In this document: positions 10,900 to 22,357 of the stretch, in pieces
Numbering within the stretch: the first letter of the stretch is position 1
How the letters are laid out: each line of letters opens with the position of its first letter
Translations under genes and position numbers: made by a program
Source: Cheiracanthium punctorium
Taxonomy: Eukaryota; Arthropoda; Arachnida; Araneae; Cheiracanthiidae
Direction: 5' to 3'
Length of the DNA stretch: 64,000 nt
Assembly (NCBI GenBank): GCA_038373885.1
Contig: JAWZYV010017505.1
Span: forward strand, 248,001-312,000
The notes under the pieces: generated by a model
Told to the model about the DNA's origin: nothing
What the model saw: the letters and a program-made list of their open reading frames with translations, nothing else
Databases searched by the model: none

Positions 10900-12350
10900 T
10901 CATATAAATAAAATTAGAATTTTGTCTGTACATTTCTTGGAATTCAAAAATTTTGCGATTTCTATCCGTTTCAAGCACCCGGGAATTCGATGCGATCCTC
11001 AAAAAAAGTTTGTCCGTCTGTCGTTCTGTCCGTGACGCTTTTTTTGTTCAAGCATCACGTAAAAACGACTGAAGCGAATAATATGAAATTGGGTGTCATG
11101 ATAGGTGGTCACTCAACTTAAAACATAGGCGTCGAATTTTTAAAAAATCGTGATTGGAATTTGAGATTTTGCGAAAATCCTTTCAAACTGCGTAAATTTG
11201 TGTTCAAGCATCACGTAAAAACGACTGAAGCGAATGATATGAAATTGGGTGCCATGATAGGTGGTCACTCAACTTAAAACATAGGCATCGAATTTTAAAA
11301 AAATCTTGATTAGATTTTAAGATTTTGTGAAAATCGTTTCAAAACTGCGTAAATTCGTGTTTGAGCACCACGTAAAAACGACTGAAGCGATGGAAATGAA
11401 ATTCGGTATCATGATTGGTGGTCACTCAACTTAAAACATTGTCGTCGAATTTAAAAAATATCTTGATTAGATTTTGAGAAAATTGTTTCAAACTGCATAA
11501 ATTTGTGTTCGCACATCACGTAATAACTGCAAAGGTGAAAAAATGGTATTTGGTGAAATGATAGGTGGTCACTCACCTTAAACTATAAGCATCTAAAAAA
11601 AAAAAAATCGATCAGATTTTGGGATTTTGCGAAAATCGTTTCACACTGAGTGAATTTTTGTTCACGCATTACGTAATAATGACTAAAGTGAATGATATGA
11701 AATTTCGTCACATGATAGATGGTTGCTCAACATAAACTATAGGTGTTCAATTTTTTAAACATTTTTATTAGATTTTGAGATTTTGTGAAAATTCTCTCAA
11801 AGTACGTTTATATTTCTTCAAGCATCACGTAATAACGACAATACGAATGATACGAAATTTGGTGATATGATAGGTAGTTGCTAATCTTAATTTTTATAGG
11901 CGTTGAATTTTTAAAATATTTTGATTACATTTTGAGATTCTGTAAAAATCGTTTTAAAATGCTGAAATTTTGCCCCAGCATCACGAAATAAAAACTGCAG
12001 GGAGTAAAACTTATTTAGTGACATGATAGGTTATCACTCAACTTAAATTCTAGGCTTCTAATATTTCAAAAATATTGGTTAGATTTTGAGATTTTGCGAA
12101 AATTATTTCAATATGCGTCAATATTCGTTCGCGCATCCCATAATTACGACTAAAGCGAATTTAATGATATTACTTAGTTATTCTCTATCCTGTAATATTT
12201 AAACAATACATAAAAATTATAACTTCGCTTTCTTTACTTTGGCAACATACTACATCCATTCTTTGTACTCCTACAATGCTGACGAAAGTTCTTGCTTTTT
12301 TGGAAATATGCATTCAGTACTAACCCGTCAACGACGGGTTCTTCAGCTAG
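10900..12350 (+). mobile_element. Non-autonomous Helitron with internal tandem repeats
   Basis: The 5' end is TC followed by ATATAAATAAAATTAGAATT, preceded by A (10899). The 3' end is a GC-rich hairpin (ACCCGTC, loop AAC, GACGGGT; 12323-12339), then TCTTCAG and the terminal CTAG (12347-12350), followed by T. This matches the Helitron rule: 5' TC, 3' hairpin plus CTRR, inserted between A and T with no target duplication. The 1,451-bp body encodes no replication or helicase protein and is mostly a tandem array. The CTTCAGCTAG terminus is shared with the Helitron family at 37.7 and 57.5 kb, so related enzymes may have moved both. Confidence 0.9.
11046..12185 (+). repeat. Tandem array of about 155-bp units inside the Helitron
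   Basis: Units begin with a motif like GTTCAAGCATCACGTAA at about 11046, 11202, 11359, 11507, 11660, 11816, 11972 and 12127, giving spacings of 156, 157, 148, 153, 156, 156 and 155. The last unit is partial. Each carries a central CATGATAGGTGGTCACTCAA block. Units 1 and 2 are nearly identical and similarity falls steadily toward the 3' end, so duplication has been most recent at the 5' side. Confidence 0.92.
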
Positions 12351-12351
12351 T

Positions 12352-15259
12352 CTTCAAATATTACTACTTTCCTAAATGTTAGAAAACAGCCTTCATCTGT
12401 TTGCAACAGATGACGACAGCTGTCATATTCCGAAATCAGCTGTCATTCAAACAGCTGTCATATTCCGAAATCGGGTAATTTTTTTGGGTAATTCTTTTAT
12501 ATTCTCAGATTAGAGCCACGCTGTTTTGGTGGGAATCCCGAAGAAAGTTCTGGAAAGATTTGTCATAGTAAACGCGTAAGCAAGAAGTAAACAAGCAATT
12601 TGTTCACTTTAATTCCCCGCCTTCTCCTCACCTTCGCTGATATAGTGCATAATCAGCGCCGCTGGCATCATTAAGACTGCCAATGGTGTTCCTTGGAATG
12701 TTCTGAAATATCATATTCTCCCGCATATAAAAAAAAGCAGTGCAGATGTTGAAACGGACTATTTTTACTATTTTCATCATGCTTTGATATCCGTAAGTTA
12801 TGCTTTCCCGAGATTTGTCTGTAAAAAGTGTTGTTATGATGTGACAGTACAGAACTTTTGTTCTACAACTGGCACTGGACTCTTCTCATTTTCTCAGCCG
12901 TATCACATATATGTGTTGTTCTTTTCTTACTCGTACAGTAAATACATTTGTTTTATTTGATGTGACTTGATCATGCCTTACTGGGCCAATTCATTCCTCC
13001 CATTTATTACATGCAAAAAGAAAGGATTGCAAAATATAAAATTGGTAGTGTAGCCTCGAATAGCTTAGGAGCTTGATATCTAATAAAGTTTGCCATAACT
13101 AACCTTTAATATAGTTGGGGAAATTTACACAGGTCGGTTCAAAACTGTATGTCAGAAATGGTAAGGGTTGTAGAGAGAACCAAGACGTTTAAGAATCACA
13201 TAGCAGTGTGGAGTCAGAAACGTTGTTGTAGCAACGATTTTTTTCTGTTCCTCGGACATAATAAAAATAAAATTAAAATTAAACAATAATAAGTAAATCG
13301 TGCTGAAGTCAATGACGTGAGCAAGTGCTTTTTCGCAAGCATTTTGTTGGCATAACATTTTTTCCTTTCGCCGTCGGAAACGACGATTTGTTTATTCGGC
13401 TTTAAAAAAAAAAAAAAAAAAAACTTCAGAACGAAATTTTTTTCTCTCTGCGTTCGTGTCCACCGCTTTGCCGGTTGTGTATATTTTTCAATGTTTTCTT
13501 GTGTGCCCTAGGGAGCAGATGAACTTAACACCAAAATGAAGGATGGATTGGATTTAGCCTACATGATTACAGATTAGATATACAATTATTTTTGTTTCTT
13601 AACGTTGTTCCTGTTTTTAAAGATACAGCATAAAGCATTTAAATTTCTCTGATTAAATACAATTTCAGAACATGAATATACATTTTTGAATCATCCAGTA
13701 TGTTAAGCTATTTAAGGATTTGTGTATGTAAAGGTGACATATTTAAGATACTTTTAAAATAAATTTGTGAATGTGAAACCCATACTGTTTCGTCTGACAA
13801 ATTTTTTAGTTTGTTCCTTTCTACTTCTGAAAGCCTATGCGATCACAACCAACGCCAGAGTTGTCTTTACCTGCTAATAATTACTTTGGAAGTAGGTATT
13901 GAAGTAATATTGAGGGTTCCAACCATGTTGTGAGGTTCAAAAACTAATGCATCTTTTAGTGAAAGCACTAGACTAAACCTGATAGTTCACAAATTCTACT
14001 TCACATGATTGATGAAATTCTCGGATAAAAGCACATGGTTCATAAAACTCAAAATTAAGAAATTATTCGAATACTTCAACACTTCTTCCGTAATGATTAT
14101 TCATAATTATGTAAAGACGACATGCATGACCCCAGATTTCTGTGTGAATTTTAATTGTTTTCGTTCCCTACTGCCCTTTGCAATTCTGACAAATAATTTT
14201 GAATAACCCTGTATATACATATGTGTGTGTGTATATAATGAAGTTAAATATATCATGTCAAACTTATCAATTCTAAAATTTTTCTAATACAATCATTCGC
14301 TTTATTTGTACAAACAAACTTGCACATAATGGACAATATTAACCTGTTCACTTTTACCTGTTCACCATTTAGCTTATTTGGCTATTACCGCTACATACTA
14401 TTATCTTAAGTAGACAGATGGAATGTAAAATGCTACGAACGTATAAGAAATAGGCAGTTTGTCATAATACATATATAACAATATCATTCTTTCTGTCTCA
14501 AATAAGATTCCGTGGTACTTTTACACTAATAGAAAAGTTCGGAGGTAAACTATTTACATTAGTAAGGACAAGAAAGAAATATCTAAAACTTAGAAGGAAC
14601 GAAATATTGTCAATTTATTGTTCATCTTGTCAGATAACACCTCTGCTTTAAGCCATATTTTGCTTTCCTGATTACATTACCAAGAATACAGGAATTGTTT
14701 CTTTCTTATATCTAATAAATGTTTTTCTTGAGTGTTTACAAAGACATTTACTTTCTTTATGACTTGCTATTGCATACAAGGCGCTGAATTTTGTCCTGTG
14801 TGATGCCTAAGATAAAAATGTTGTTTACTTGTTAAATATATAGATGTTGTCAGGCAATTATAAACCTGCTGATGCTCACGGAATATTATTGAAGTATTTG
14901 TATGTAATCTAGATAAATAAGGGAATTCCGATGGTTAAGAAGACCAAAAATATTATTTCGAAACGTATTGTAATTTCCTAGTAAAAACTTATATAGATCA
15001 TCAATATCACAAAGTCAAACCTTTAACGGACACTTGTATGTTACATATAAGACATGAGATATGGCTTTGAAGTAATCTCTCACATTTTTTTTTGTATTTA
15101 CACATACGCAATAACTGTTTGATAACTTCATATAAAAATTCACATATTATTAGCTATAGAATCTGCAAATATCGTAGCGTAGCATCAGGTTATAGGTTTG
15201 AAGGCATGGTAAACATTCCTCTGGCACCATAGCAGATATTCAATAATAGTAATAATAAT
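12352..15259. other. AT-rich DNA, small local repeats only
   Basis: No gene recognised. A roughly 35-bp-spaced duplication of CAGCTGTCATATTCCGAAATC-type sequence lies at about 12416-12471. A pure A-run lies at about 13405-13423. Frames at 13152-13358 (minus) and 14009-14206 (plus) show no family motif. Confidence 0.5.
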
Positions 15260-15267
15260 AAACTTTA

Positions 15268-15443
15268 TAGGGATGGGCGCGAGACGACTTTTTTGCGAGA
15301 CGAGACAGAGATTTACAGCTTTTTTGCGAGACGAGACACACATTTTTAACATTACGATATAGGGATTTTTGCGAGACGAGACAAGCTTTTAGGCTATTTT
15401 GCGAGACGCGAGACTCATATTTTTTGTCTCGCGTCCATCCCTA
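15268..15443. mobile_element. hAT-type MITE with perfect 8-bp target duplication
   Basis: The ends are inverted copies, TAGGGATGGGCGCGAGAC and TAGGGATGGACGCGAGAC, with the start typical of hAT elements. The flanks carry the identical 8-mer AAACTTTA (15260-15267 and 15444-15451), the hAT signature. The 176-bp interior repeats a TTTTGCGAGACGAGACA motif four times. Such clustered subterminal motifs are known binding sites for hAT transposases in other species; that function is inferred here. Confidence 0.92.
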
Positions 15444-15451
15444 AAACTTTA

Positions 15452-16267
15452 ATAGACATGTGTAATAATGCTTTTCATAAAAGAAAGGTATGTTAAACTT
15501 TTTGATTTTGAGATAACTTCTGGCGGCTGATGATTCTTTGAGGCTAGAACTATCAGAAGGTTAATTAAAATAAATTACAGAGGCTTAATTAAAATATGTA
15601 ACTGAAAAATAAAAAAAATAGTTTAGTTTTGTAACTAAGGTTAATGAAAGTAATTTCATTTTTACTAACATTATTACAATGAATAAAAAGAAACATAAAA
15701 ATGATATTTTTTTTTTCTGTTTCCTTGTAGATTTTTTCCAGGGTATTGCCTCAGACCCACAACCGACGGAGAAATACCGTGAGGAAAGATCCAAACTATA
15801 CATAACAAATATATATTTTTTTTAAGCATTAAATTATGTATGACACTTTTTTTTTACTCTCGGACTACTTTTACTACGGATTACTCTCATGGCTTTTCCA
15901 GTAAACTTTTTGTCGTTTCCTTCATGTTCATTTGTGCTGTGTAAATTTGTTTCTTCCAACATACAGGCTCGTTTCACCTGGTAAATAGAAACCTCTGTTT
16001 TTTTTCAACTATTGCTTTCAATCATCAACATTTAGAGTGATTGTGAAAGACAGAGGTTCGCTAACCCAATTCACTCTCTAAAAGACAATTGAGCAAAACT
16101 TTACATCACGGGATGCGTAGCATTCGTTGAGTGACTGCGAAGTTGTTGTTGTCGGGTTCAAGTGGTCTCATCTCATTTCGCAGTTCCGTGACAAGGATGT
16201 TGACGCATAGTTGGATTGGACAATCATCTATTATATCACAAGGAAGGCCAAGACTTGTTCCATAAAC
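15452..16267. other. AT-rich DNA without recognised features
   Basis: About 800 bp. The minus-strand frames at 15585-15803 and 16106-16348 show no recognisable domain, and the second overlaps the start of the mariner element, so neither is called. Confidence 0.5.
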
Positions 16268-16269
16268 TA

Positions 16270-16859
16270 TTAGGTTGTAACGAAAGTTTTCCGCCACTGC
16301 CAATGAGTGATTGCCTGCACAAGCAGTTCGCGTTGGTGTCTTTGCCAATATTTTGTAAAACGATTTTTGTTACTTGAAAGAAAAGACTTGTTTTAGAGCA
16401 CTGTGTTGTGAAATCTGTAAAACAATATCGTTATGATTAAGTATAAGGTCTCTAAAATGGAACTACCACGCTACCAGATTGATCCATCATTTACTCTCAG
16501 TTCTGTCGCAAAAAGTCAGCTACAGAATGACACCGAATCATGTGTACAGCTTAAGGTACTACTGTTGTATCATATGACATTGTGAAGATTTGGTACCGAA
16601 AGTTCAAAAACGAGGACTAGGATATTAAAGGAGCAGAGCGGTCTGGCCTGACTACTGATGCTGATGAGGCCCGCCTACGAGAATTTTGGAAGAAGATAAA
16701 ATATTCATCCACTCGAGAGCTATCTAAAAGAGTTAGACTTTAGTGCCATGCCCATTAGTCGCGCTAAGTATCGCACAAACTTGACATATAAGACAAATAG
16801 CTGGGTGCCGCGTTAGCTGAGTCAAGCAAATCTGGCGGAAAACTTTCGTTGCAACCTGT
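16270..16859 (+). mobile_element. Mariner deletion derivative
   Basis: The ends are inverted copies of a mariner-like terminus, TTAGGTTGTAACGAAAG on the left and ACAGGTTGCAACGAAAG read from the right, both continuing into TTTTCCGCC. TA lies outside each end (16268-16269 and 16860-16861). The 590-bp body is too short for a full transposase. A second copy of the same subfamily is at 49805-50314. Confidence 0.85.
16579..16743 (+). pseudogene. Mariner transposase fragment (DNA-binding region)
   Basis: The frame reads IVKIWYRKFKNED, then a stop at 16618-16620, then GAERSGLTTDADEARLREF and STRELSKRV. This matches the second helix-turn-helix region of mariner transposases, where a W-x-x-KF-x-x-G-D block precedes a DEERSGRP-like block. 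The catalytic domain is absent, so this is a fossil. Confidence 0.75.
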
Positions 16860-16981
16860 TACAATTCAGCAGTCAGAAGTATTCAAGTCTTCTTTAATAG
16901 CAGTTCGCATGCCTGATGGAACCACTGAGAGGATATCTTTCTACATGTTCCCATGCTCGTTGGCTTCACAGATGCCTTTAA

Positions 16982-17365
16982 CCCTTTAACTTGCAGTATT
17001 TCCAATCTGGGAACACCAAACTCTGACGTTTTGACTGTTGCCAGTCACGAAGAATAGATTTGATTTTTATAAAAATAGTTGCGGGTGACATAGCTCCACG
17101 AGAATCCTTTATTTTTTAGCACGTCATTTCCCGTAAAAAAAAAGTCACGATTATTTTTACAGCACTGACATCTGCTGAAAAATGGAAGAGTGCGAGAACA
17201 GCTGGATAGATTGCCCAATACTGAAAAAAGGGCAGCCGTTGCCATCGCTCGACTTAACTACCAGCAAGATGGCAGACGATCGAAACGTTCATCGCGTGCC
17301 ACAGATCTAAAGACCCTTTTTTGACGCAGCTGGCTGTGCTTGGGAAAGAGTTGCACCTCAAAGGG
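16982..17365 (-). mobile_element. Short TTAA-flanked element, piggyBac-like ends (copy 1)
   Basis: Both sides carry TTAA (16978-16981 and 17366-17369), directly followed inward by CCCTTT in inverted orientation. TTAA duplication with CCCTTT ends is the piggyBac pattern. The 384-bp body has no transposase. It is the same family as 30016-30447, which lies in opposite orientation: the CCCTTTGAGG(T/C)GCAAC end is on the right here and on the left there. Confidence 0.8.
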
Positions 17366-17384
17366 TTAAGTAGCGATGAAATTT

Positions 17385-18730
17385 TATAGATTTATACAAT
17401 ACGATATTGTTAACGTCTCTTGTTATTAGTTGTACAACTTTGCTTTCGTCGTTTACCTATACATAAATTAAGCGGTTAATAAGGGTAGAAATAAAGTGCT
17501 CATAGGCGTCATGCATTAAACTTGGATATTGACAACGTAAACGGATAAAAATATTGTCGATTGGTGTTTGCATCATGTTCTCTACTAAAAATGTCAGTTT
17601 ACGAGTCAACGTATCGTTTTGATGGAATTTAGTTTTAATATCGTAATTGTTTAACACGTAAATAGTAAAAATTTATCAAAAATTAAATTTCCGTATAAAT
17701 AAAATAAATATAATTTGGGGGAAATATTTCTGTTGATAGCTAGTTAACCACAATCAACATTGTTAATGACTAAAAAATAAGTTTCGATTATGAGCTATCA
17801 GATATATAAGCACAGCTATAAGATATACAGGCACTTTTAAGGTTTTAAATCTTATCATTTTTTAAAAGCATGAAAAGGGATTTTTTTATGTGCCCATCTC
17901 TGCAAAATCTCTTATCTTGCAAAATTACTTTGTTTTCTTTTATTTATTTATGTATTTTTATTTTTTTTCCCGATACGCCGAATATCTCCAGTTTCCTGCC
18001 TAAAACTGTGTTCATCGGTATGTTCAAGAACAATCAACCGAAATATTCGGGAATATTTCGCCTAGAAAAGTATTTGTACAAAGATAGTGCCAGAAAAGAA
18101 TTCACTAGAAAATTCTTTGTGCAAATTCTGTTGTCTTTATGCAAATACCAAGCTAATGCCAGATGTGTCTGAATGAAATAAGAGCGGAATATCTTTTATT
18201 TTTTCAGGATTTCTCGAAGTGGAAACATTAAAGTTTAAAATGAATTTTTCTTATGCAATTTTTATTCCATTTTTCTCTCTACTCCGTCTTTTTTTCTATC
18301 TGTACAGTTTCTTCCTTTAAAAAAGTATTTCCGAATGAACTTTTAAATTGTCGCAATTTTATCGAATTACACTTAAAATATGCCGTGCTTTTATGGAATT
18401 ACACTTAAAGTTTGAGAAAACATTATCATGAAAAACTATTTCGTCTTTTATATTTCTTTAGTTTTTTTTCTTTCTTTGAAAATTTTTTGCTGTTGTAGGA
18501 AGGAATAGTCTTTTATACAGGAACAAGTCAATACAAGTTATACAAGAAACAAGTCATTCATGTTCAAAATTAAAAAAACATTTCAAATTTAGGTAAAAAC
18601 TGTAATTTGTAGAAATTTGGAAATCGGTAGATAATAGTTTAAGCTCATTAATCCCTTTGGATTATAGCATTTTGAATGCCATATTCGGAATATGGAACAT
18701 TTTACTTCCACTTAATCCATCATATAATTA
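17385..18730 (+). repeat. Dispersed repeat family 1, copy 1
   Basis: This segment matches 26730-29925 in order and orientation, for example TTCCGTATAAATAAAATAAAT at about 17690 and 28909, and the AAATCTCTTATCT block at 17907 and 29109. Copy 2 carries a 1.9-kb insert that this copy lacks. I recognise no terminal repeats or target duplication, so the class is unknown. Frames in it (such as 17870-18172) look non-coding because copy 2 does not preserve them. Confidence 0.75.
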
Positions 18731-18799
18731 ATAATGTAATGGAGTTACTTATTCCGAAATCTTAACAAATAATCTGTTCTTTTATTTTAGAAAATACTG

Positions 18800-19238
18800 G
18801 AAACGCACTGTTGTTGTTTTGTTGCTAATGCAATCTGCAATCGCGGGGCGGTGCTAGATCCCCCATATAGGCAGTCAATGGGCGGAAGTGGCGGCTTTCT
18901 TTTAATGAGCCCCAGTGGGCGGAAGTCCGACTCAGCTCGGGATCCCCTAATTTTGAACCAATTCCAGAGCAAGGACCAACCTCCTGAAATCGGCACCCTC
19001 AGAGGTATCGTTTAACAAGTTGGAGGACATTGGAGCCTCGACGGATTTTACGTGTACCAGCTCCCATTAGCGTACACGGTCCCACAGCAGTCGAGCCGAG
19101 AGGAAGTTCACCCTCCCAAACACTGGCCAAGCCGGATGCTGCTTCACTTGCCGTAATCTTATGTGAACGAAGTTTAGCATCCAGACCCCTGCGGGACGAA
19201 AACGTGCTAATAAAGGTCATCGCTTAAAAAAAAAAAAA
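18800..19238. mobile_element. Retroposon, SINE-like, with poly(A) and CAA-rich edges
   Basis: GC-rich compared with its surroundings. On the minus strand 19017-18944 matches the SINE at 25592 over about 75 bp (GGGTGCCGATTTCAGG, then GGTTCAAAATTAGG). The minus-strand 3' side runs into AACAAAACAACAACA, as in the other copy. On the plus strand AATAAA (19209-19214) stands 11 bases before a 13-base A-run (19226-19238), like a processed transcript end. The two strands give conflicting polarity, so this may be two overlapping retroposons. No TSD found. Confidence 0.55.
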
Positions 19239-19847
19239 AGGCGGGGGTTGTCTCTCCCTCACTAACGCAGGAAAATGCTATTGAACTTAACAAAATTAGA
19301 CACCAAGTTGACGAAAATGACGAGTTACAAAATTGTTAACATTCTGTGGATATAAAGGGTTCCGGAAAATAACGTTCTTTTTTTTTTTTTTTTTTTTTTT
19401 TTTCCAATCTCATTTGAACAGCCATAAACCACTGCAGCTAATAATACAAAATTCCCCACATATGTGACTTTTGTGATATGTGCTATAGATCACACAGCGT
19501 TTTTCAAAGTTCACAGATCCCGCGAAATCTCAAAGAAAAATAAAAGAGATCTAGAAAATTCTTGCCGTAAAATACAACTTTCATAAATATCAAAAAAGTG
19601 AATTCCGGACATTTATGAAAATTGAATTCTAAGGAGGGTCGAGATGTGACAAACTTTGGAGGGTGTCCGTTTTTCATGAAAGGAAGAAAAAAAGTATTAC
19701 CTATAAAAAATTTTAAAGTGTAACAAACATGAATCGTATGTTTAGACACAGCTTGTTCGTAATTTAAAACTTGTTGAAAATATTTTTATTTGAATTTTAT
19801 GTCGAAAAAAAGATATTACTTACAAGGCCCCCCTCCCCCAAATTTAA

Positions 19848-20348
19848 CCCTCTCGTCACCCTGGACCTCATATGATTCTCCTACCTCACATAGCAATATT
19901 TAGAGAGAAAAAAAATTCAATTTAGTATTTTTTCTTTCAGTGATGTCAATATCATTAATTCACGGAGAAAGTCTATGAGGCTCTTAACTAGATGCATAAA
20001 TTGTGCTTAGATTGCAGTACTAGTCAATTTAGATCATTTTTTACAGCTTTCGTTTCATTGTTTCAGGAGAAAAATTAAGAGAAAATTTACACTGCTTTTT
20101 ACCGTTTTTTTTTTTCTTTTTAAGGTAAGCATAGTTTTTTTCTTATTCCCCAACCTTTACCCAATATGTGTATCCTTTAAAATTAATTTTAGCATAACAA
20201 AATGCTTCAAAAATGCAGAAATTAATATTAGAAAAAGCGACATTAGAAAAAAAAATATATTTTTGCATGATTTTTAATTGTATTTCAGATGTATTAAATA
20301 CTAGACAGATTTTTTTCTCTGATTTTTCATAATTCGGTGACGAGAGGG
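19848..20348. mobile_element. TTAA-flanked non-autonomous element with CCCTCTCGTCACC ends
   Basis: The terminal inverted repeat CCCTCTCGTCACC is perfect on both sides (GGTGACGAGAGGG at the right). TTAA lies at 19844-19847 and 20349-20352. Copies B and C of the surrounding repeat have the uninterrupted site (AATTTAAAATGTGAAACAC in copy B), which confirms the insertion and its boundaries. It is 501 bp with no transposase. TTAA duplication points to piggyBac-type mobilisation. Confidence 0.9.
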
Positions 20349-20650
20349 TTAAATGCGTGACACTTCGCACTTTTGCAGAGTTTTGGAAAAAAAAAAACAC
20401 TGTTGTTCGCGACTTCGTTTACTTCAGTTCTTCCTATCAAATCTATCCTAAATTCCATGTATCCACGTGTCACATTGAAAGAACCCTTACAAACAAACGC
20501 TATATGAATATTTCTAGATGTTTAGGGCATTTCTTGGCAGGAGATTTCGGTTATGGGTTATTTTCTTGTCCTTTTATTTCACTTCTGGAAAAGCAATGTA
20601 AGACATTTCCTCTTTAAAAGCATGCATTATCCAGAAATGTATTCATTTGG

Positions 20651-20688
20651 TTTTTTTTTTTTTTTTTTTTTTTTTGGGGGGGGGGGGG
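20651..20688. repeat. T-run followed by G-run
   Basis: About 25 T followed by about 13 G, within copy A of repeat family 2. The lengths are likely unreliable in the assembly. Confidence 0.8.
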
Positions 20689-20929
20689 TTCGCAAGGCGT
20701 TATTAAAGTGACAGTAATATTCTGCCATCAATATCCAAGGTATTATAGAATGAAAGGGAGTTAAAAGATATATGTTGCAAAAGTAAAATTGCTAAAAATA
20801 CGTTTATTTAACAATGAAAGTCTGAAATTTTTAATTTTTCGTAAGGAGTTTTCTTCAGAAATTAAATTCTTAGAAATTCTTTTCTTAGAAATTAATCAAG
20901 CAAGAATTTCCTTAAACTTCAGATGGAAT

Positions 20930-21272
20930 GTACTGGAGCATCCATCATCCTCCCTGCAGGCCAGATATCGTACGCAGTGATTTTCATCTCTTCAGGCCGT
21001 TGAAGAAGCAACTGAAAGAATGGTATTTGCAAAGCACTAGCAGTTCAGGACGCTCGCCTTTAAATGGCTGAGTGACCAGGTCCCTGATAATTTCAACTAC
21101 AGTTTCCAGAGATTGGTAGACGGTTAGAAAAATAATTTGATGCCCAAGGATGATACAGTGAAAATAATTTGTAACAAATGCTTTTCTTTGATTTTCAATG
21201 TATTTCTGATTTTTTTTTATCAAACTTCTTGGTTACATTACTTATTACCTTACTTTTTGAATCACCCTCGTA
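20930..21272 (-). pseudogene. Fossil mariner end with transposase C-terminal relic (copy A)
   Basis: Plus-strand translation near 20930-21170 gives degraded blocks resembling a mariner transposase C-terminus (a VLEHP-like start, then FKWLSDQVPDNFNYSFQRLVD). The right inverted terminus, ATTACCTTACTTTTTGAATC followed by ACCCTCGTA, lies at about 21246-21272. The left terminus is missing in this copy. Because copies B and C carry the same relic, the mariner insertion predates the spread of the larger repeat. The strand is uncertain: the relic reads on plus although its terminus is at the right. Confidence 0.5.
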
Positions 21273-21635
21273 GAACTTTAGAAAATTTGACTAGGGTAAA
21301 AATTAAACAGGAAAGATCAATCATTCCAAATCCATCGATTGTAAAATGCTTTTGATTGATATGGATAGCAAGTATAAATCGAAAATCGCATAGAAGTTTT
21401 CTTTTCGATATCCACCATGAAAGAGTAAATCCAAGTAATGTAATTTTGTAAATCATTGTATTAGAGCTTCAAATCATACTGCATCTTTTTCGGCAGCAAT
21501 GGCTTCATAAACATATTTTAACAATATTTTTTTTAAATAGTTGGCCTCCTATGAAATGTACTTGTCACTTAGTGACCGTTAGTGTCCATAGACCGTAGCA
21601 TGACGGAATTTTTTTGTTTGCTCAAGCAAAATAAA

Positions 21636-21666
21636 TAGTGGTAAGGGTGGTGTCACCTTACCACTA
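21636..21666. repeat. Short hairpin in repeat family 2
   Basis: TAGTGGTAAGG and its exact complement are separated by nine bases. No target duplication is visible, so the origin is unclear. Confidence 0.6.
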
Positions 21667-22357
21667 GTCACCTTAAGCATTTTTTAAAATTCTCATGCAC
21701 ATTTTTTTCAAAAAAGCAGTCTTTCATAATCCAAAAGATACTTCTTCAATACGGCTACAGACGGCTGGGAGCTATGGCTGCCCCAACAATACCTTTCGAG
21801 ATTTTTTTTTATCTGCAGACTATGTTATATACTTATTCAATCTAAATCATACTCAACATTTTCTATCCACTTCATTTTAGGGGAAGGTGGGATTGCCTTA
21901 TGTTAATCGATTTGTTAGGATTTTAAATTTAATTTTAGAATAATTAATCTCTCCACTCTCTTCCTTGAAATAACTATGAGGCAGAGATTCCTCTTCTGCT
22001 CCAATATTTTAGCCTCTCTTTGGCTTTTTGAAGCTCCCCCTGTGACAGCATATGCCCTAATAAATCCACAACTATCTACACAATCAGTGCATCTACATCA
22101 TGAATAATTTTAGTTAAAAAGAAACTCTTCGGGATTTTAATCACTCGTATCCAAATTGCCTTTAATGACGCTTTTATATTCCTGCGAAATTCACTCTAAA
22201 GAAAAGTGCTACACTCTTTACTCTTCTCTTAAACTGTTGCATTCCTCTTAAGTGAAATATATGTCAAGTAGCCAAATAAGCCCTCTCCCCCTCCATAAAC
22301 ACCAACTTTTTTTTTATCATACTCACACAATGGTTTCATATTTATAGTTCATCTTAA

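Noticed and set aside
11046..12185. Regular tandem repeats that might suggest a CRISPR array
   Set aside because: Units are about 155 bp of continuous repeat without unique spacers, lie inside Helitron ends, and the DNA is eukaryotic.
13405..13423. A-run as a possible retroposon tail
   Set aside because: No polyadenylation signal, retroposon body or target duplication is visible beside it.
20357..20617. Similar small frames in repeat copies A, B and C (also 33765-34013 and 51271-51525)
   Set aside because: Similarity follows from the DNA repeat. The frames differ in length and edges and show no sign of protein-level conservation.
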